Source: Paenibacillus silviterrae
GTDB lineage: Bacteria; Bacillota; Bacilli; Paenibacillales; NBRC-103111
Assembly (NCBI RefSeq): GCF_030167925.1
Contig: NZ_JASKUT010000001.1
Coordinates: 3,038,001-3,102,000, forward strand
DNA length: 64,000 nt
Reading direction: 5' to 3'
Part shown: piece after piece, positions 1-9,603 of the stretch
How the letters are laid out: each line of letters opens with the position of its first letter
Position numbering within the stretch: position 1 is the stretch's first letter
Program-made: the position numbers and the translations under genes
The notes under the pieces: model-generated
What the model was told of the DNA's origin: nothing
The model's database searches: none
What the model saw: only the letters and a program-made list of their open reading frames with translations

Positions 1-248
1 ACGACATCAGGCTTCACTTGATCACAGAGTTTAGTTACATAGTGTATCATTGAAGACGCGTGCGGGTAGGTGTGAACCTTTACGTTAGCATGGGCCTCTT
101 TATCCGCGGGACGGTCTGTTTGGCCTCCCTCACACAACACGTGAACCGAGCTCACCCCGCATAGCAGCTCAGCCACCAGTTCGGTATGATGCGACAATCC
201 ATTCTGCACCGGGAGATAATATCTGGTGACAATCAGCAGCGTCTTCAT
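1..248 (-). CDS. Glycosyltransferase family 4, N-terminal part (cut by window edge)
   Basis: The ATG is at 248-246 on the minus strand and the frame stays open to base 1, so only about 82 residues are visible. They begin MKTLLIVTRYYLPVQNG and continue with a region ending in KPDVV, the usual first Rossmann half of GT4 enzymes (hydrophobic strand, glycine-containing loop, 'G.s.H...La..L'). The gene lies 40 bp after the flippase stop and is the last visible gene of the EPS operon, so it probably adds one sugar of the repeat unit. The GT4 nucleotide-sugar motif (E-x7-E) would lie outside the window, so family assignment rests on the N-terminus and context. Confidence 0.72.
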   Translation of the reverse strand, partial: MKTLLIVTRYYLPVQNGLSHHTELVAELLCGVSSVHVLCEGGQTDRPADKEAHANVKVHTYPHASSMIHYVTKLCDQVKPDV

Positions 249-288
249 CCGTTCTTGATCCTTTCTTATGGCGTCATTTTTGAACATA

Positions 289-1608
289 TTACCCGCCCAG
301 CTCGAACCGCTTGCGTCTGCTTCTCGTGATGCGCGCTCTCGCCTTGCCGAGCAAATCGAGCATAGACTCTTTATCGGGGTGCAGCAAAGCGGAGAAGCTC
401 AAACCCATGCGGGATGCCCGGTACGTTATGTACGACCACTTCAGCATGGCTGCCGATAGTACGCCGATCGCCGCTCCCGTCCCGTGCAGACTCTCCAGCA
501 GAAGCAGCATCGCACCAAGCCCCGCCGACATTCCCAGCAGCTCACACAAGGTGGCGATATGAAATTTGCCTTCCGTCGAGGTGAAGTTAATGAGTACCAT
601 ATACACCACTTGAAACGGTGCGGCTGCGAGCAATATTTGCCCCATCAACACCGCGCTTCGATACTCCTCACCATAAAACAGCGGCAGCACGAACGGCAGC
701 AGCGCGATGCCCAGCACGGCCAGCAAGCCGGTACCGTACAGCAGAAGGCTGTGCGTCTTCTCGACCTGTCGCTGCCTTGCCTCCTTCGGCATATCCATCA
801 GCTTCGGAAACAGATAGATTCCGATCGCACCGATGACCACGGACGGCAAAATCGTTCCGATGCTGGCGGAGACCGAATACAGCCCCAGCACGTAGGTCGT
901 TAGAAAGAAGGACATAACCAGTTGATCCAAATTGCCTCCGAAGGTGGACACCAACGAGCCGGCGTAAATCTGCAGACCCTTGGCAAACAACTGCTTCGTA
1001 TTCTCCCAGACATCGGAAAACCGCGGCCGAAGGCTCCCGAACACCCAGAGAACGGGAAGCGCAAAAATGACTGCGGACCAGAGCAGACTTACGGCAATAA
1101 AGGCGCCGACCGTATACTGCCCGAGCAGGAGCAATATGCCGATGATGGCGGCCGAGCCCAGCGGATTCAGCACGCGCAGCAGCATGACACGGCGGAACTG
1201 GTTCAGCGTCTGCAGGGTGCCGATGAACCCGTCCGCCAGCACTCCCAGCGGGACGCCGATCATGGCGATCTTCGCCAGAAAAGTGACGTGCTCCGGCTGA
1301 TTCCCCAGCAATACCGGCAGCAGCAGCTCCCCTAGCAGCAGCCCGAGCAGTCCGACGGCTGTTCCGACCACAATATACCCTCCGAGCACCTCCCGCTGCT
1401 TCTCCGGGAATTGCTTGCCCAAATAGATGACAGCCCCCGGAAGCCCGATCGTAAACAGCATGGAGAACAAGGTGCTCCAGCGGATGGCGATGGCGAGCAC
1501 GCCTCTTCCTTCCGGGCCTAAGTAGCGTGCGCTAAGCAAGCCGGTGGCGAAATTCACCACCATGACCAGCAGATTGATGGCAAGACCTGAGAGAAATAAC
1601 CGTTTCAT
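289..1608 (-). CDS. Polysaccharide repeat-unit flippase (Wzx/MOP type)
   Basis: A 439-residue, very hydrophobic protein with about 12 predicted membrane segments spread evenly from residue 5 to residue 405. It has the MOP/Wzx pattern of an N-terminal GlayA.nLlvM-type helix followed by 'TGLLSARYLGPEGRG', typical of oligosaccharide flippases. It should move undecaprenyl-linked repeat units across the membrane to the polymerase. The ATG at 1608 directly abuts the stop of the upstream glycosyltransferase (TAG 1611-1609), so the two are translationally linked. The basic C-terminal tail (RARITRSRRKR) is expected in the cytoplasm. Substrate cannot be read from the sequence. Confidence 0.85.
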   Translation of the reverse strand: MKRLFLSGLAINLLVMVVNFATGLLSARYLGPEGRGVLAIAIRWSTLFSMLFTIGLPGAVIYLGKQFPEKQREVLGGYIVVGTAVGLLGLLLGELLLPVLLGNQPEHVTFLAKIAMIGVPLGVLADGFIGTLQTLNQFRRVMLLRVLNPLGSAAIIGILLLLGQYTVGAFIAVSLLWSAVIFALPVLWVFGSLRPRFSDVWENTKQLFAKGLQIYAGSLVSTFGGNLDQLVMSFFLTTYVLGLYSVSASIGTILPSVVIGAIGIYLFPKLMDMPKEARQRQVEKTHSLLLYGTGLLAVLGIALLPFVLPLFYGEEYRSAVLMGQILLAAAPFQVVYMVLINFTSTEGKFHIATLCELLGMSAGLGAMLLLLESLHGTGAAIGVLSAAMLKWSYITYRASRMGLSFSALLHPDKESMLDLLGKARARITRSRRKRFELGG

Positions 1609-2745
1609 CTAGCGGAACACTCCGTCTCCGGCTGGCAGCAGCCTGCGTAGGTTGGACTCGAACGCACTTGTCATATGCTTCACCGTGAACCGCTCCTGCA
1701 CGGTTCTTCTAGCTTCACGGGAGAGCTCCTGCACATTCACCCGCCCGCTTACAATGCTCTCCAGGACGCTTGCGAGCTCCTGCTCCGAGCCGTCATACAA
1801 AAGTCCGTTGCGACCGCTCGCTATCACCTCGCTTGGGCCTCCCCGCCCTACGGCTACGACCGCCTTCCCCATGGCCATCGATTCCGCCACAACCATTCCG
1901 AACGGCTCCAGCATTGAGGCATGCACCACCACATCCGTTGCGGACAGGAACGGCATGACATTCTGCTGATGTCCCAGGAAGATGATACGCGACGGATCGC
2001 TGCACTCGGCAGCCAAGCTTCGCAGCTCCTGCTCGTAGTCCTCATCCAGACCGTACAGCACTCCCCCCAGGATAAACAGATACGCATCCCGGTCGACTCG
2101 CTGGATACGCTGAAACGCCTTGATGACGACATCGGGCCGTTTCCAGCGCTGCAGCCGGCCGATGAAGGTGAAGACCTTCGCTTCGGGCGTGATCCCGTAT
2201 TGCTTCCTTACGGCCGAGCCCTCATCGGAATCGGCGTTAAACTGCTCCAGATCCACCCCGAGGTAATTGAGCAGCACAGGCTTACGCGTCAGCTTTTCCT
2301 GGGCCTTCTGCGAATTCATGGAAGGACAAATGACGCCTGCGGCGGGCAGCTTGGAGGCCAACCGGTCCATCCAGTGGTGATCCGGAATCGAGTGCTGCCA
2401 CCAAATGACAGTGACTCCGGATAAAGCTCCGGCGAGACTGGCGTACAGGTGTGCCTTCGGCATCCAGCTGATCACCGCATCGATGCCCTCTTTGGCTATC
2501 AGCTGCTTCAGCTGTCTCACGACGAGCGTATACTTCCACAGGTTACGCAGCTGTCCGGCCTCCAGAACATACGTAGGGATGCCCTGCTTGCTGAATTCCT
2601 GTGCCAGAGTACCCTCCTGGAAGAAGACAACGATCGGAGTATACTGATCCCGGTCCAAATGCTTCAATATGTCCTCCATCACCCTCTCCGCTCCGCCTCG
2701 TTCGGCAACCGGGCTGATGATTAACAGTTTTCTTGCTTTCGTCAT
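1609..2745 (-). CDS. Glycosyltransferase family 4 (EPS repeat-unit assembly)
   Basis: 378 residues with two Rossmann halves. The N-terminal loop 'AERGGAERVMEDIL' (about 14-27) is the classic GT4 GGxe motif. The C-terminal half carries 'FIGRLQRWKRPD' and the donor-binding E-x7-E motif in 'EPFGMVVAE' (about 280-290), followed by GKAVVAVGRGGPSE. It should act in the cytoplasm as a retaining transferase using a nucleotide sugar to extend the lipid-linked EPS unit. The start ATG overlaps the polymerase stop (2742-2745). Donor and acceptor are unknown. Confidence 0.88.
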   Translation of the reverse strand: MTKARKLLIISPVAERGGAERVMEDILKHLDRDQYTPIVVFFQEGTLAQEFSKQGIPTYVLEAGQLRNLWKYTLVVRQLKQLIAKEGIDAVISWMPKAHLYASLAGALSGVTVIWWQHSIPDHHWMDRLASKLPAAGVICPSMNSQKAQEKLTRKPVLLNYLGVDLEQFNADSDEGSAVRKQYGITPEAKVFTFIGRLQRWKRPDVVIKAFQRIQRVDRDAYLFILGGVLYGLDEDYEQELRSLAAECSDPSRIIFLGHQQNVMPFLSATDVVVHASMLEPFGMVVAESMAMGKAVVAVGRGGPSEVIASGRNGLLYDGSEQELASVLESIVSGRVNVQELSREARRTVQERFTVKHMTSAFESNLRRLLPAGDGVFR

Positions 2746-4187
2746 GCGGTGGACTCCTTTATACGATTTAATGGATGCTCCCGAGTGACCTTATCCAAAT
2801 ACCCGATGACGATCCAAATCAAGGCGCAAGTGGAATAATTGCCCCCGATCGACCAGGAGCCCAGCGTGGCGATCAGGATGCCGAGCATGATCATCCCGGT
2901 TGTATTCGTGTTCTTATAGGCAAAAGCCACTCGCAGCGTTCGCAGCACGAGCAGAAGATAGATCGTTCCGCCGATGAGTCCGTCGGATATCATCATGTTG
3001 CTGATATCCACCTCGGAGTTCGCTCCCGTGTTCGCGAATTTGGCTCCGGCCAGCGTGGTGCTGCCGAGTCCTCTGCCCAAGGGCTGCTTCACGCCCTCGA
3101 GCATGCCGAAGGCAAACATGGCAAAATGCAGGCCCAGCGTGGAATGCTCCTCATCCATCGGGTTCGCGAGACCGTTCACCTGATGAGCGATTAAAGCGTT
3201 GCTGCCGGGGTTAATATTCGTAATGCCTACGTATACGGCAACCAGCATAGCCATGGAGATCAATGTGACCATAAGACGCGTTGCCAAGCTCCGGCTGTTG
3301 AAGACGGCCAGTATGACCATAGCGACGGAAGCCGTTACCACAGGTCCGCGGCTGGAAATCATGAATAAAGCAAACCATAACACGGCGAGCAGAAGAAGAC
3401 TCACCGCCTTCAGCATCCAACCCCCGCGCAGCGTATATACCCATGCGATGATAATCGCGATGACGACATATTGGGCGTATTCCGCAGCACTCGTGAAGAA
3501 GGAGAACGAACGCGACCCGCTGCCGACCATTAAGGCGGCATACCCGGAGATTCGTACCCAATCGTCCTCAAAGGGAAAAAAGCCGAAGTACGTTTGCTTC
3601 AGCCCGTACAAGCCTCCAAGCACGCCGATCACCATGACGGACGCGAGAATGGCTTTCATCCAGCGCTCATCGAAGTAATGACGGCTCAGCAGCATCCAAA
3701 ATAACGGCGTTATGTAAAACATGACGCCGCCAAAGCCTGTCAGCAAGCCGCCTTGCAGCGGATTGAACACCTGGAACACATGAATGAGCAGAAACCAGCG
3801 AACCAACCGAAACATGCGGGAATCGTCAAAATGCAGGTCTCTCATGAAGTAAATCCTGTAGAACCAGCCGGCTCCGATCAACAGCACAACCAGCGACGGT
3901 AAGATGACAAGCGGGTCGAAGGAGCTCCACCCGGAAAGGGGAATAAGCAGCCTCCGCAGAAAGCTCATGCACGGCAAATACAAAATCAGCAGCATGAGCA
4001 CCACACGCGGATTTTTGGCGTTCAAAGCCATCATCAACAAAAAGAGCGCTGCAAAGATCAGCAGCCTCAGCATGCCCGGCACGGTGATCAGAATGCCCGC
4101 AGCAACACCGGCCACGATAAACAGCAGTGCCGTTCCTACCCAGCGAACCGCCTGATGCTCCTGTGCCCTACGAACGAGTGTGCTCAA
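2742..4187 (-). CDS. O-antigen ligase-like EPS polymerase (Wzy type)
   Basis: 481 residues, about 11-12 membrane segments, with a larger outward loop near residues 300-345 containing 'GSNALIAHQVNGLANPMDEEHSTLGLHFAMF', the position of the Wzy_C loop of the O-antigen ligase/polymerase superfamily (motif described by key residues H..N...H..). It should join flipped repeat units outside the membrane. The start is a TTG at 4187 with AGGGG eight bases upstream; it overlaps the preceding glycosyltransferase by 20 bp, and the stop overlaps the next gene by 4 bp. Wzy proteins are poorly conserved, so the call rests on topology, loop and context. Confidence 0.8.
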   Translation of the reverse strand: MSTLVRRAQEHQAVRWVGTALLFIVAGVAAGILITVPGMLRLLIFAALFLLMMALNAKNPRVVLMLLILYLPCMSFLRRLLIPLSGWSSFDPLVILPSLVVLLIGAGWFYRIYFMRDLHFDDSRMFRLVRWFLLIHVFQVFNPLQGGLLTGFGGVMFYITPLFWMLLSRHYFDERWMKAILASVMVIGVLGGLYGLKQTYFGFFPFEDDWVRISGYAALMVGSGSRSFSFFTSAAEYAQYVVIAIIIAWVYTLRGGWMLKAVSLLLLAVLWFALFMISSRGPVVTASVAMVILAVFNSRSLATRLMVTLISMAMLVAVYVGITNINPGSNALIAHQVNGLANPMDEEHSTLGLHFAMFAFGMLEGVKQPLGRGLGSTTLAGAKFANTGANSEVDISNMMISDGLIGGTIYLLLVLRTLRVAFAYKNTNTTGMIMLGILIATLGSWSIGGNYSTCALIWIVIGYLDKVTREHPLNRIKESTA

Positions 4188-5376
4188 TTTCCAGGCCCCT
4201 ACTTCCTGTAGCTTCTTGCAGCGGAATCTGCAGCAAACCGCTGTAGAGTCCGAGCATTCTTCGATAGGTGTTGTCCCACGTCAGGCACTCCACCTTCCGC
4301 CTTGCTTCTCTGCCGTAAGGCAGCTCTCCGGCTTCGGCTTCCGCCAGCACCTCAAGCAGCGCAGCTCTGACCGAGGCGGCGTCCCGGTTCACAAGCATGC
4401 CGTTCACCTTGTGCTCGATCAGATCCTCCACACCTCCAACCCGGGTGGTCACGATCGTAAGCCCGGCCGCAGCCGCTTCGTGAACGACAAGGGAGAAGGT
4501 TTCATAGCTGGTCGGAAACGCAAATACATCGCAGACGCCGAACCAATCCTGGGGGTGCGGCTGCTTGCCGGCGAAGACGACCAGCTCCTTATGCCGCGCT
4601 TCGATCAGCTCCTCATAGGGAGCCTTCTCTCCCTTGCCTACGATCAGAAGCCGGGTTGTCGGATAAGCGTCCGCGACCTCCGTGAACGCCTTCAGCACAA
4701 GATCCAATCCTTTGCGGGGCCAATCCCCGCCCATGAACAACAGCAGCCGTCCCTGCTCGGGCAAACCGAGCCGCAAGCGGGCATCCCGCTTCTCCGTCGG
4801 CTCATACGGATGAAAGATATCCATGCTCACTCCGTTCGGGATGACTTCGATATCTCCGGCTTCGTAAGGAAAATCCGCCAGCAGCTCGGACCGTACCCGT
4901 CCCGACACCGCAACAAGCTTGCGCGTGCGGTCCGGCCTGTAAATCCGCTTCTCCATCCATAAGCTCAGCTTAGAGGCCAAGCTGCTGTTCAGCCTTCGCA
5001 GAAACGAGCCGTTCTCCTTAGAGCGCGTATCGCCCGTTTCCTTGAGGAAGCCTGCATGGCAAAAGTGTACCGTCGAAACATCCGCCTTGTTAAACACGAT
5101 GGCACCTGTCGTATGAAGCAGGTCCCTCTTAAGGAACAACAGCCGCAGCGATGCCAAAATGCTAAAAAGCGCGATCTTCAGCGGTGCCGGACGATCCATC
5201 ACCGGTATGCGAATGAACCGAACGCCCTCGCTGTCCTTTAGCTGCATCGAGGCCGCAACGACGATCACCTGCGCCTCTCTCTTGAGCCGCGTAATCATCT
5301 CCTCGAGATGGAGCTCCATCCCGCCTCGGCCGCCCACATCGTGAGCCGCGATCACAATCGTCGGTCGATAGGTCAT
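4168..5376 (-). CDS. Glycosyltransferase family 4
   Basis: 402 residues. N-terminal motif 'HDVGGRGGMELHLEE' (about 12-26) is a GT4 acceptor-site loop; 'FMGGDWPRKGLDLVLKAF' and the E-x7-E motif within 'SYETFSLVVHEAAAAGL' mark the nucleotide-sugar domain. Expected role: cytoplasmic addition of one sugar during EPS repeat-unit synthesis. The ATG at 5376 overlaps the TGA of the upstream glycosyltransferase (ATGA), showing translational coupling. It extends about 15 residues beyond the next start, giving the 20-bp overlap with the polymerase. Specificity unknown. Confidence 0.88.
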   Translation of the reverse strand: MTYRPTIVIAAHDVGGRGGMELHLEEMITRLKREAQVIVVAASMQLKDSEGVRFIRIPVMDRPAPLKIALFSILASLRLLFLKRDLLHTTGAIVFNKADVSTVHFCHAGFLKETGDTRSKENGSFLRRLNSSLASKLSLWMEKRIYRPDRTRKLVAVSGRVRSELLADFPYEAGDIEVIPNGVSMDIFHPYEPTEKRDARLRLGLPEQGRLLLFMGGDWPRKGLDLVLKAFTEVADAYPTTRLLIVGKGEKAPYEELIEARHKELVVFAGKQPHPQDWFGVCDVFAFPTSYETFSLVVHEAAAAGLTIVTTRVGGVEDLIEHKVNGMLVNRDAASVRAALLEVLAEAEAGELPYGREARRKVECLTWDNTYRRMLGLYSGLLQIPLQEATGSRGLEIEHTRS

Positions 5377-6527
5377 TGGGCGTTCCTCCGCTCGTGAGGC
5401 TGGAGCAGCGCTTCGAGCCGCTCCACGAACGCCTTGGCTAACGCACGCTTGCTGAAACGCTCGTGAACCGCGGCGTAACCGTTCGACGACCTGGCCTTAT
5501 ATTCGTCCGGCTTGCCCGAGATGTGCCATAAAGACTGCACGAAGGCGGCCGTATTTCCCTCCGGAAAGGTCCAGCCTCCGCCTGTCTCGCCTATGAGCAC
5601 GGGGATCTCGCCGCTGTCGCTGCCCAGTACGGGCACTCCGCAGGCCATCGCTTCGACGATAACCCGGCCGAACTGCTCCTTCCAATTCGGCATGGTAAGC
5701 GACGGAAGCGTCAGTACATCCATAGCGTTCATCCATCGATGTACGTCCCGGTGCGTAACCTGATCGGCGATATACAGCAGCTCAGGATACCGCTCCTGAG
5801 CCTGACGAAGCTCTCCGAGCATAGGTCCGTTCCCGACCATCAGCAGCTTGAAGCGGCTGCCCGCAAGATGAGGCAATGCATCCATGAGGGTATGCATCCC
5901 CTTCTCCTCCACGAAACGGCCGACATAACCAACGACAAAGCTGTTTCCAAGCCCCAGCTCCTCGCGCAGCTTTTTGCCCTCTTCTGGGATGGGACGGAAT
6001 TGCATCGTGTCCACGCCAAGCGGAAAGGGCAGCAGCTCTCCTTGAAAGCCCTTGTTTTGCAGCACTTCACCGACTTCCCGGCTGACCACCGCCGCCATGT
6101 CCGAACGGGAGAGCACGTAACGCTCCATCGAGCGAAAAGGCTCCGGGTAATTCTTCATAATATTTTGCGCCGAATAGATGACTCGTTTGACCGAAAGTCG
6201 GCGGGAGGCGAAGTAAGCCTGCCAAGCGCTCACCGAATAAGGCTCCTCCTCCACAAACAGCACATCCGGCCGGTAGCGTTCAATGGCCTGCTTGAGGCTG
6301 GATTGATAATAATGAAGGGGGATGCTCTTGGGAAAGCCTACCCTTCTAGTCTCCATCCCCCCCGTATAGGCGGGCCATCTCACGACTTGAACCGCCTCCC
6401 CGGAATATTCCGTCCGGAAGTTGGACGGCATAATAATATGTACTTGATGCCCAAGCGCCTCCAGCTCGGCATAGAATTGCTGGTTTACATCGGTGACACA
6501 AGGGTGGCTGACCGCCAAAATCCGCAT
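5373..6527 (-). CDS. Glycosyltransferase family 4
   Basis: About 384 residues when started at MRILAVSHPCVTD (ATG at 6527), which has AAAGGAG seven bases upstream; an in-frame ATG at 6545 is possible but less well placed. Domain pattern is GT4: N-terminal sheet up to about 170, then 'YVGRFVEEKGMHTLMDAL' and the donor motif 'FGRVIVEAMACGVPVLGSDSG' with its E-x7-E-like spacing. It probably uses a nucleotide sugar to extend the lipid-linked EPS oligosaccharide in the cytoplasm. It follows the secreted-protein gene by about 30 bp and shares a 4-bp overlap with the next transferase. Confidence 0.87.
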   Translation of the reverse strand: MRILAVSHPCVTDVNQQFYAELEALGHQVHIIMPSNFRTEYSGEAVQVVRWPAYTGGMETRRVGFPKSIPLHYYQSSLKQAIERYRPDVLFVEEEPYSVSAWQAYFASRRLSVKRVIYSAQNIMKNYPEPFRSMERYVLSRSDMAAVVSREVGEVLQNKGFQGELLPFPLGVDTMQFRPIPEEGKKLREELGLGNSFVVGYVGRFVEEKGMHTLMDALPHLAGSRFKLLMVGNGPMLGELRQAQERYPELLYIADQVTHRDVHRWMNAMDVLTLPSLTMPNWKEQFGRVIVEAMACGVPVLGSDSGEIPVLIGETGGGWTFPEGNTAAFVQSLWHISGKPDEYKARSSNGYAAVHERFSKRALAKAFVERLEALLQPHERRNAQ

Positions 6528-6558
6528 GCCGATGCTCCTTTCCATTTCTCGCTTCCCG

Positions 6559-8277
6559 TTATTGCTTCAATACCCGCAGCAGCCGCAGCGCTTCGCCGAA
6601 CGGCGTTTCCACCGCTTCATAGATATGGAGAGTCAAACCGCTGCTCGAATGATCGATCTCACCGAGCTTGATGATGTTCTCACCGTTTCTGATGCGGTTC
6701 TCCCCTGTCAGGGGAAGACTTCCGGAGCCGATGATTTTGCCTGTAGCATCCGTAAGCTCCAGCTTCAGATGGGATAAGCCCTGGTCGGCCAGCACCCGCT
6801 CCTCCTGCTCCAGCTCTAAATTCAGCTTCGCCTTCATGGTTAAGGTAAACACACCTGTGTTAAAGGTGCTTTGCAGATAATAATCCTTCAGCCGGATTCG
6901 GAATGGATACAGATCGAAATCCTCGTTCAGACCTCCTTGCTGAACCTTGGCACGGAAGCCTCCCACCGGCAGGCTGTAAGGCTCCACTGCTTTCGTATCC
7001 AGGATGCGCAGAGCCAGGTTTTCCCCCGTCTCTTCCGCAGGAATGACGAAGGTATAGTTCATGATGTATCCGAACTGCGGCAGCAGCGTTTCCGCGGTGG
7101 TCCCGACCCGGTTGCCCGTATAGCTCAGCCCCTGCGTATTGACGAGCTCCGCCCGGAAGGAAGGCAGCGGGAGCGGGCTGTCTCCCTTATTGGTTAATTT
7201 AAGCTTGGCATTAACCGCCTTATAGTTTTTGCCCCGTTCTTCTAGCAGGTGCATCTCCACCAGGGACATCTCAACGTTCGGATGAATGAGGGAATGCATC
7301 AGGTCCAGGAAAATCGGCTGATTCAAGCCATAGGACGGCAGCCGTCCGAACCATGCCGCCGTGCTCTCTGCCTTGGGCAGCTGCAGCGTGAGCCATCCCA
7401 CTTGGTAGGTTATGGTTTTCTGTGCGCCGGACTGAAACGTATTTTCCGTCAGCACAGCCGCACTCTCCAGCTCTACGTTACCCTCTGCAGGTATGGCAAA
7501 ATACAGATACTGCTTGCCCTGTGGCGCCAGCCGCTCGGGCGTTTTGCCCGCCCGGGCACCTTTGTACACCTTGGAGCCTGCACGGCCGTCCAGCAGCAGC
7601 TTGGGCAGGGTGACTTCCTGAGAGCCCGTATTTTCCACCAACAGGCTGATGATGGTAACAGGCCCTTGCGTACCGACCTGACGATAGCTGCCGATCGGGG
7701 TAAAGAGCAGGCCGTCCGCCAGCTCAGGCAGCGCAAACGGCTTACCCCAAGGATAGGCCGATGCTTCCCCCCGGTTGCTTTCGCTTAGACCGGTCCAAAC
7801 CTTCGTTTCGATCGGAATCCGCAGCTTCTCCTTCTCTACCTTGGGATACACGTCCCAATCGGAATCCACCCACGCAAGATAGTCTAACGATATGAGCGAG
7901 GTTGTCTCTACCATCATCATATATTGCAGCTCAACCGATTCCAGCGGCTGAATCGCTGTCGGGTTCAGCGTGCTCGGCTGGAGGATGTATTCCACGCCGT
8001 CCTTCGACCGCAGCCTTACCTCGTAGTCCGGAACTCGCGTAAGCTGCTTACCCTGATTGGACAGCTTCACGACAGCCCCTAGCCTCATGCCGTCCGCCGT
8101 TCGTTCGTTTACCACACTCTTGACCTCTGCAACCACCGTTTCCGTCAGCTGAAAGGAGGCGCCTTGAGCAACGGCCGCGTTCTCCCCAAGCACGGCATTC
8201 ATCGGATGCACGGCGGCTACCAGCAAGGAGCCGGCCACTAGCGCTGCTGTCACATTTCGATACCATGAATTCCTCAC
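6559..8277 (-). CDS. Large secreted protein of the EPS operon, three repeated beta-type modules
   Basis: 572 residues, not assigned to a named family. Residues 1-35 form a signal peptide (WYRN, then a hydrophobic stretch, then AVLG/ENAAVA). The mature part has at least three related segments with a 'l.vtN.g...l.lP.......g..Y......p..l.P......y.f.iPa' pattern, near residues 67-125, 205-260 and 350-415, resembling DUF4352-like immunoglobulin-type modules. It starts with GTG whose last bases are the TGA of the HlyD-like gene (GTGA overlap), so the two products are made together. I infer an extracytoplasmic partner of the adaptor, perhaps in EPS export or retention. Function unproven. Confidence 0.7.
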   Translation of the reverse strand: MRNSWYRNVTAALVAGSLLVAAVHPMNAVLGENAAVAQGASFQLTETVVAEVKSVVNERTADGMRLGAVVKLSNQGKQLTRVPDYEVRLRSKDGVEYILQPSTLNPTAIQPLESVELQYMMMVETTSLISLDYLAWVDSDWDVYPKVEKEKLRIPIETKVWTGLSESNRGEASAYPWGKPFALPELADGLLFTPIGSYRQVGTQGPVTIISLLVENTGSQEVTLPKLLLDGRAGSKVYKGARAGKTPERLAPQGKQYLYFAIPAEGNVELESAAVLTENTFQSGAQKTITYQVGWLTLQLPKAESTAAWFGRLPSYGLNQPIFLDLMHSLIHPNVEMSLVEMHLLEERGKNYKAVNAKLKLTNKGDSPLPLPSFRAELVNTQGLSYTGNRVGTTAETLLPQFGYIMNYTFVIPAEETGENLALRILDTKAVEPYSLPVGGFRAKVQQGGLNEDFDLYPFRIRLKDYYLQSTFNTGVFTLTMKAKLNLELEQEERVLADQGLSHLKLELTDATGKIIGSGSLPLTGENRIRNGENIIKLGEIDHSSSGLTLHIYEAVETPFGEALRLLRVLKQ

Positions 8278-9587
8278 TGTTTCTCCCCCTGCTTCGTTGC
8301 TTCCGGTTCCGCCGTCCGAACCTTCTCCCGGTCCGTCAGCTGGGAATGTCCGGTGGTAATGAGAAGCTCGTTCTCCCGTACCCCCGAAAGCACCTCTTGA
8401 TTCGGCTCATTAATCCGACCGAGGGTTACCTTGCGCTTCTCCGCTACGCCGCCATTCAAGACGAACACGTAGAACTGGTCGCCTTCCTTGATCACGCTGT
8501 ACGTGGGAACGGTAAGAACCATTTGATCCGCCTCACTGGCGAGCTGCAGCCGCACCTTCATGCCCGGCTTCAGGTGACCGCTCGCATTGTCAACCTCGAC
8601 ATTCAATTCATACCCTTTGGTTTGCGGATTGAAGAAGGAGGCAAGATAGGAAACTCTGCCTTTATATGGTGCCGTTTCCCCGGCCACATAATAAGACAGC
8701 TCCGTCTTGCCGGCTACCTGCTTCGCAGCCGCCTCATTTAAGGATGCTTTAATCTTGAGACGGTCCAGCAGCAGGATGTGCCCGATCTTCACTTCGGGCT
8801 GAAGCTGCATACCTGCTTCCAGGTCCAGCTCTGCAAGAACGCCGCTGATGGCAGCGCGCACCTCAAGCGCACCGATCGCTTCCTCCGCCTGCTGAAGCGT
8901 CAGCTCGGCATTCCTCAGCTGCACCTCCAGACTGGTCAGCGACTTCGACTCGCCGGAGGCCTGCTGCTTCTTCTTAGCAATCTCCATCTCGAGCTGATGG
9001 GCCTGAAGCTCCGCTTTCGCCTGCTCCAGCTGCGCCTTCGTAGCAATGCCGGCGTCGTAGCTGTTGCGCGTGCGGTTGTACTGCTTCGTCAGCCGGTCCA
9101 GCTCGGTCTCCTGCTTCAGCACGCCCGCCGCCTGCTCTGAGCGTGCTTCCGCATCAGCACGCTTCGCTTGATCGAGTGCATCCTTCGCGCTCAGTACAGC
9201 CAAGGCAGCCCGTTCCCGCTGCATCTGAAGGGCTGGAGAGCTGAGCTTTACGATCAAGTCCCCCTTGCTTACCGATTCTCCCCGCTTCTTATAAATCTGC
9301 TCGACGATCCCGCCGGTCGAAGCAACGATATCGGCCTGCACAGAGGACATGACATCGGCGGCTACCTCGGGCGTATCCCCGATCTTCTGCCGTGTGAGCT
9401 TCTCCGTGGTAACAAGCTTCACCTGCTCTTGGGCGGTGACAGGCGTTTCCGTACCCAAGAGCGTATCGATTTGCTGACACCCGGCTATGATGACCAGACA
9501 AGCGGTCGTTACAGCGAGCAGCTTCATTCGGGAGGGCTTAGGCTGCCGAAGCGCCTTCCGATACGTTCGCAAGCGTGTTTTCCTCAT
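8274..9587 (-). CDS. HlyD/RND-type membrane-fusion adaptor lipoprotein
   Basis: 437 residues. A basic 20-residue N-terminus leads to a hydrophobic segment ending in a lipobox-like 'VIIAGC' (Cys 37). The rest has the adaptor order: lipoyl-like half ('STGGIVEQIYKKRGESVSKGDLIVKL', cited by pattern), a long alpha-hairpin coiled coil rich in A/E/Q/K (about 120-235), second lipoyl half, then beta-barrel and membrane-proximal domains. Such proteins normally bridge an inner-membrane pump to the envelope. No MacB- or RND-type pump is visible in the window, which is unusual for an EPS operon. The ATG at 9587 has AAGGGA upstream; the later in-frame ATG at 9527 has no ribosome site. Confidence 0.85.
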   Translation of the reverse strand: MRKTRLRTYRKALRQPKPSRMKLLAVTTACLVIIAGCQQIDTLLGTETPVTAQEQVKLVTTEKLTRQKIGDTPEVAADVMSSVQADIVASTGGIVEQIYKKRGESVSKGDLIVKLSSPALQMQRERAALAVLSAKDALDQAKRADAEARSEQAAGVLKQETELDRLTKQYNRTRNSYDAGIATKAQLEQAKAELQAHQLEMEIAKKKQQASGESKSLTSLEVQLRNAELTLQQAEEAIGALEVRAAISGVLAELDLEAGMQLQPEVKIGHILLLDRLKIKASLNEAAAKQVAGKTELSYYVAGETAPYKGRVSYLASFFNPQTKGYELNVEVDNASGHLKPGMKVRLQLASEADQMVLTVPTYSVIKEGDQFYVFVLNGGVAEKRKVTLGRINEPNQEVLSGVRENELLITTGHSQLTDREKVRTAEPEATKQGEKQ

Positions 9588-9603
9588 TCCTGATTATCCC
9601 TTC

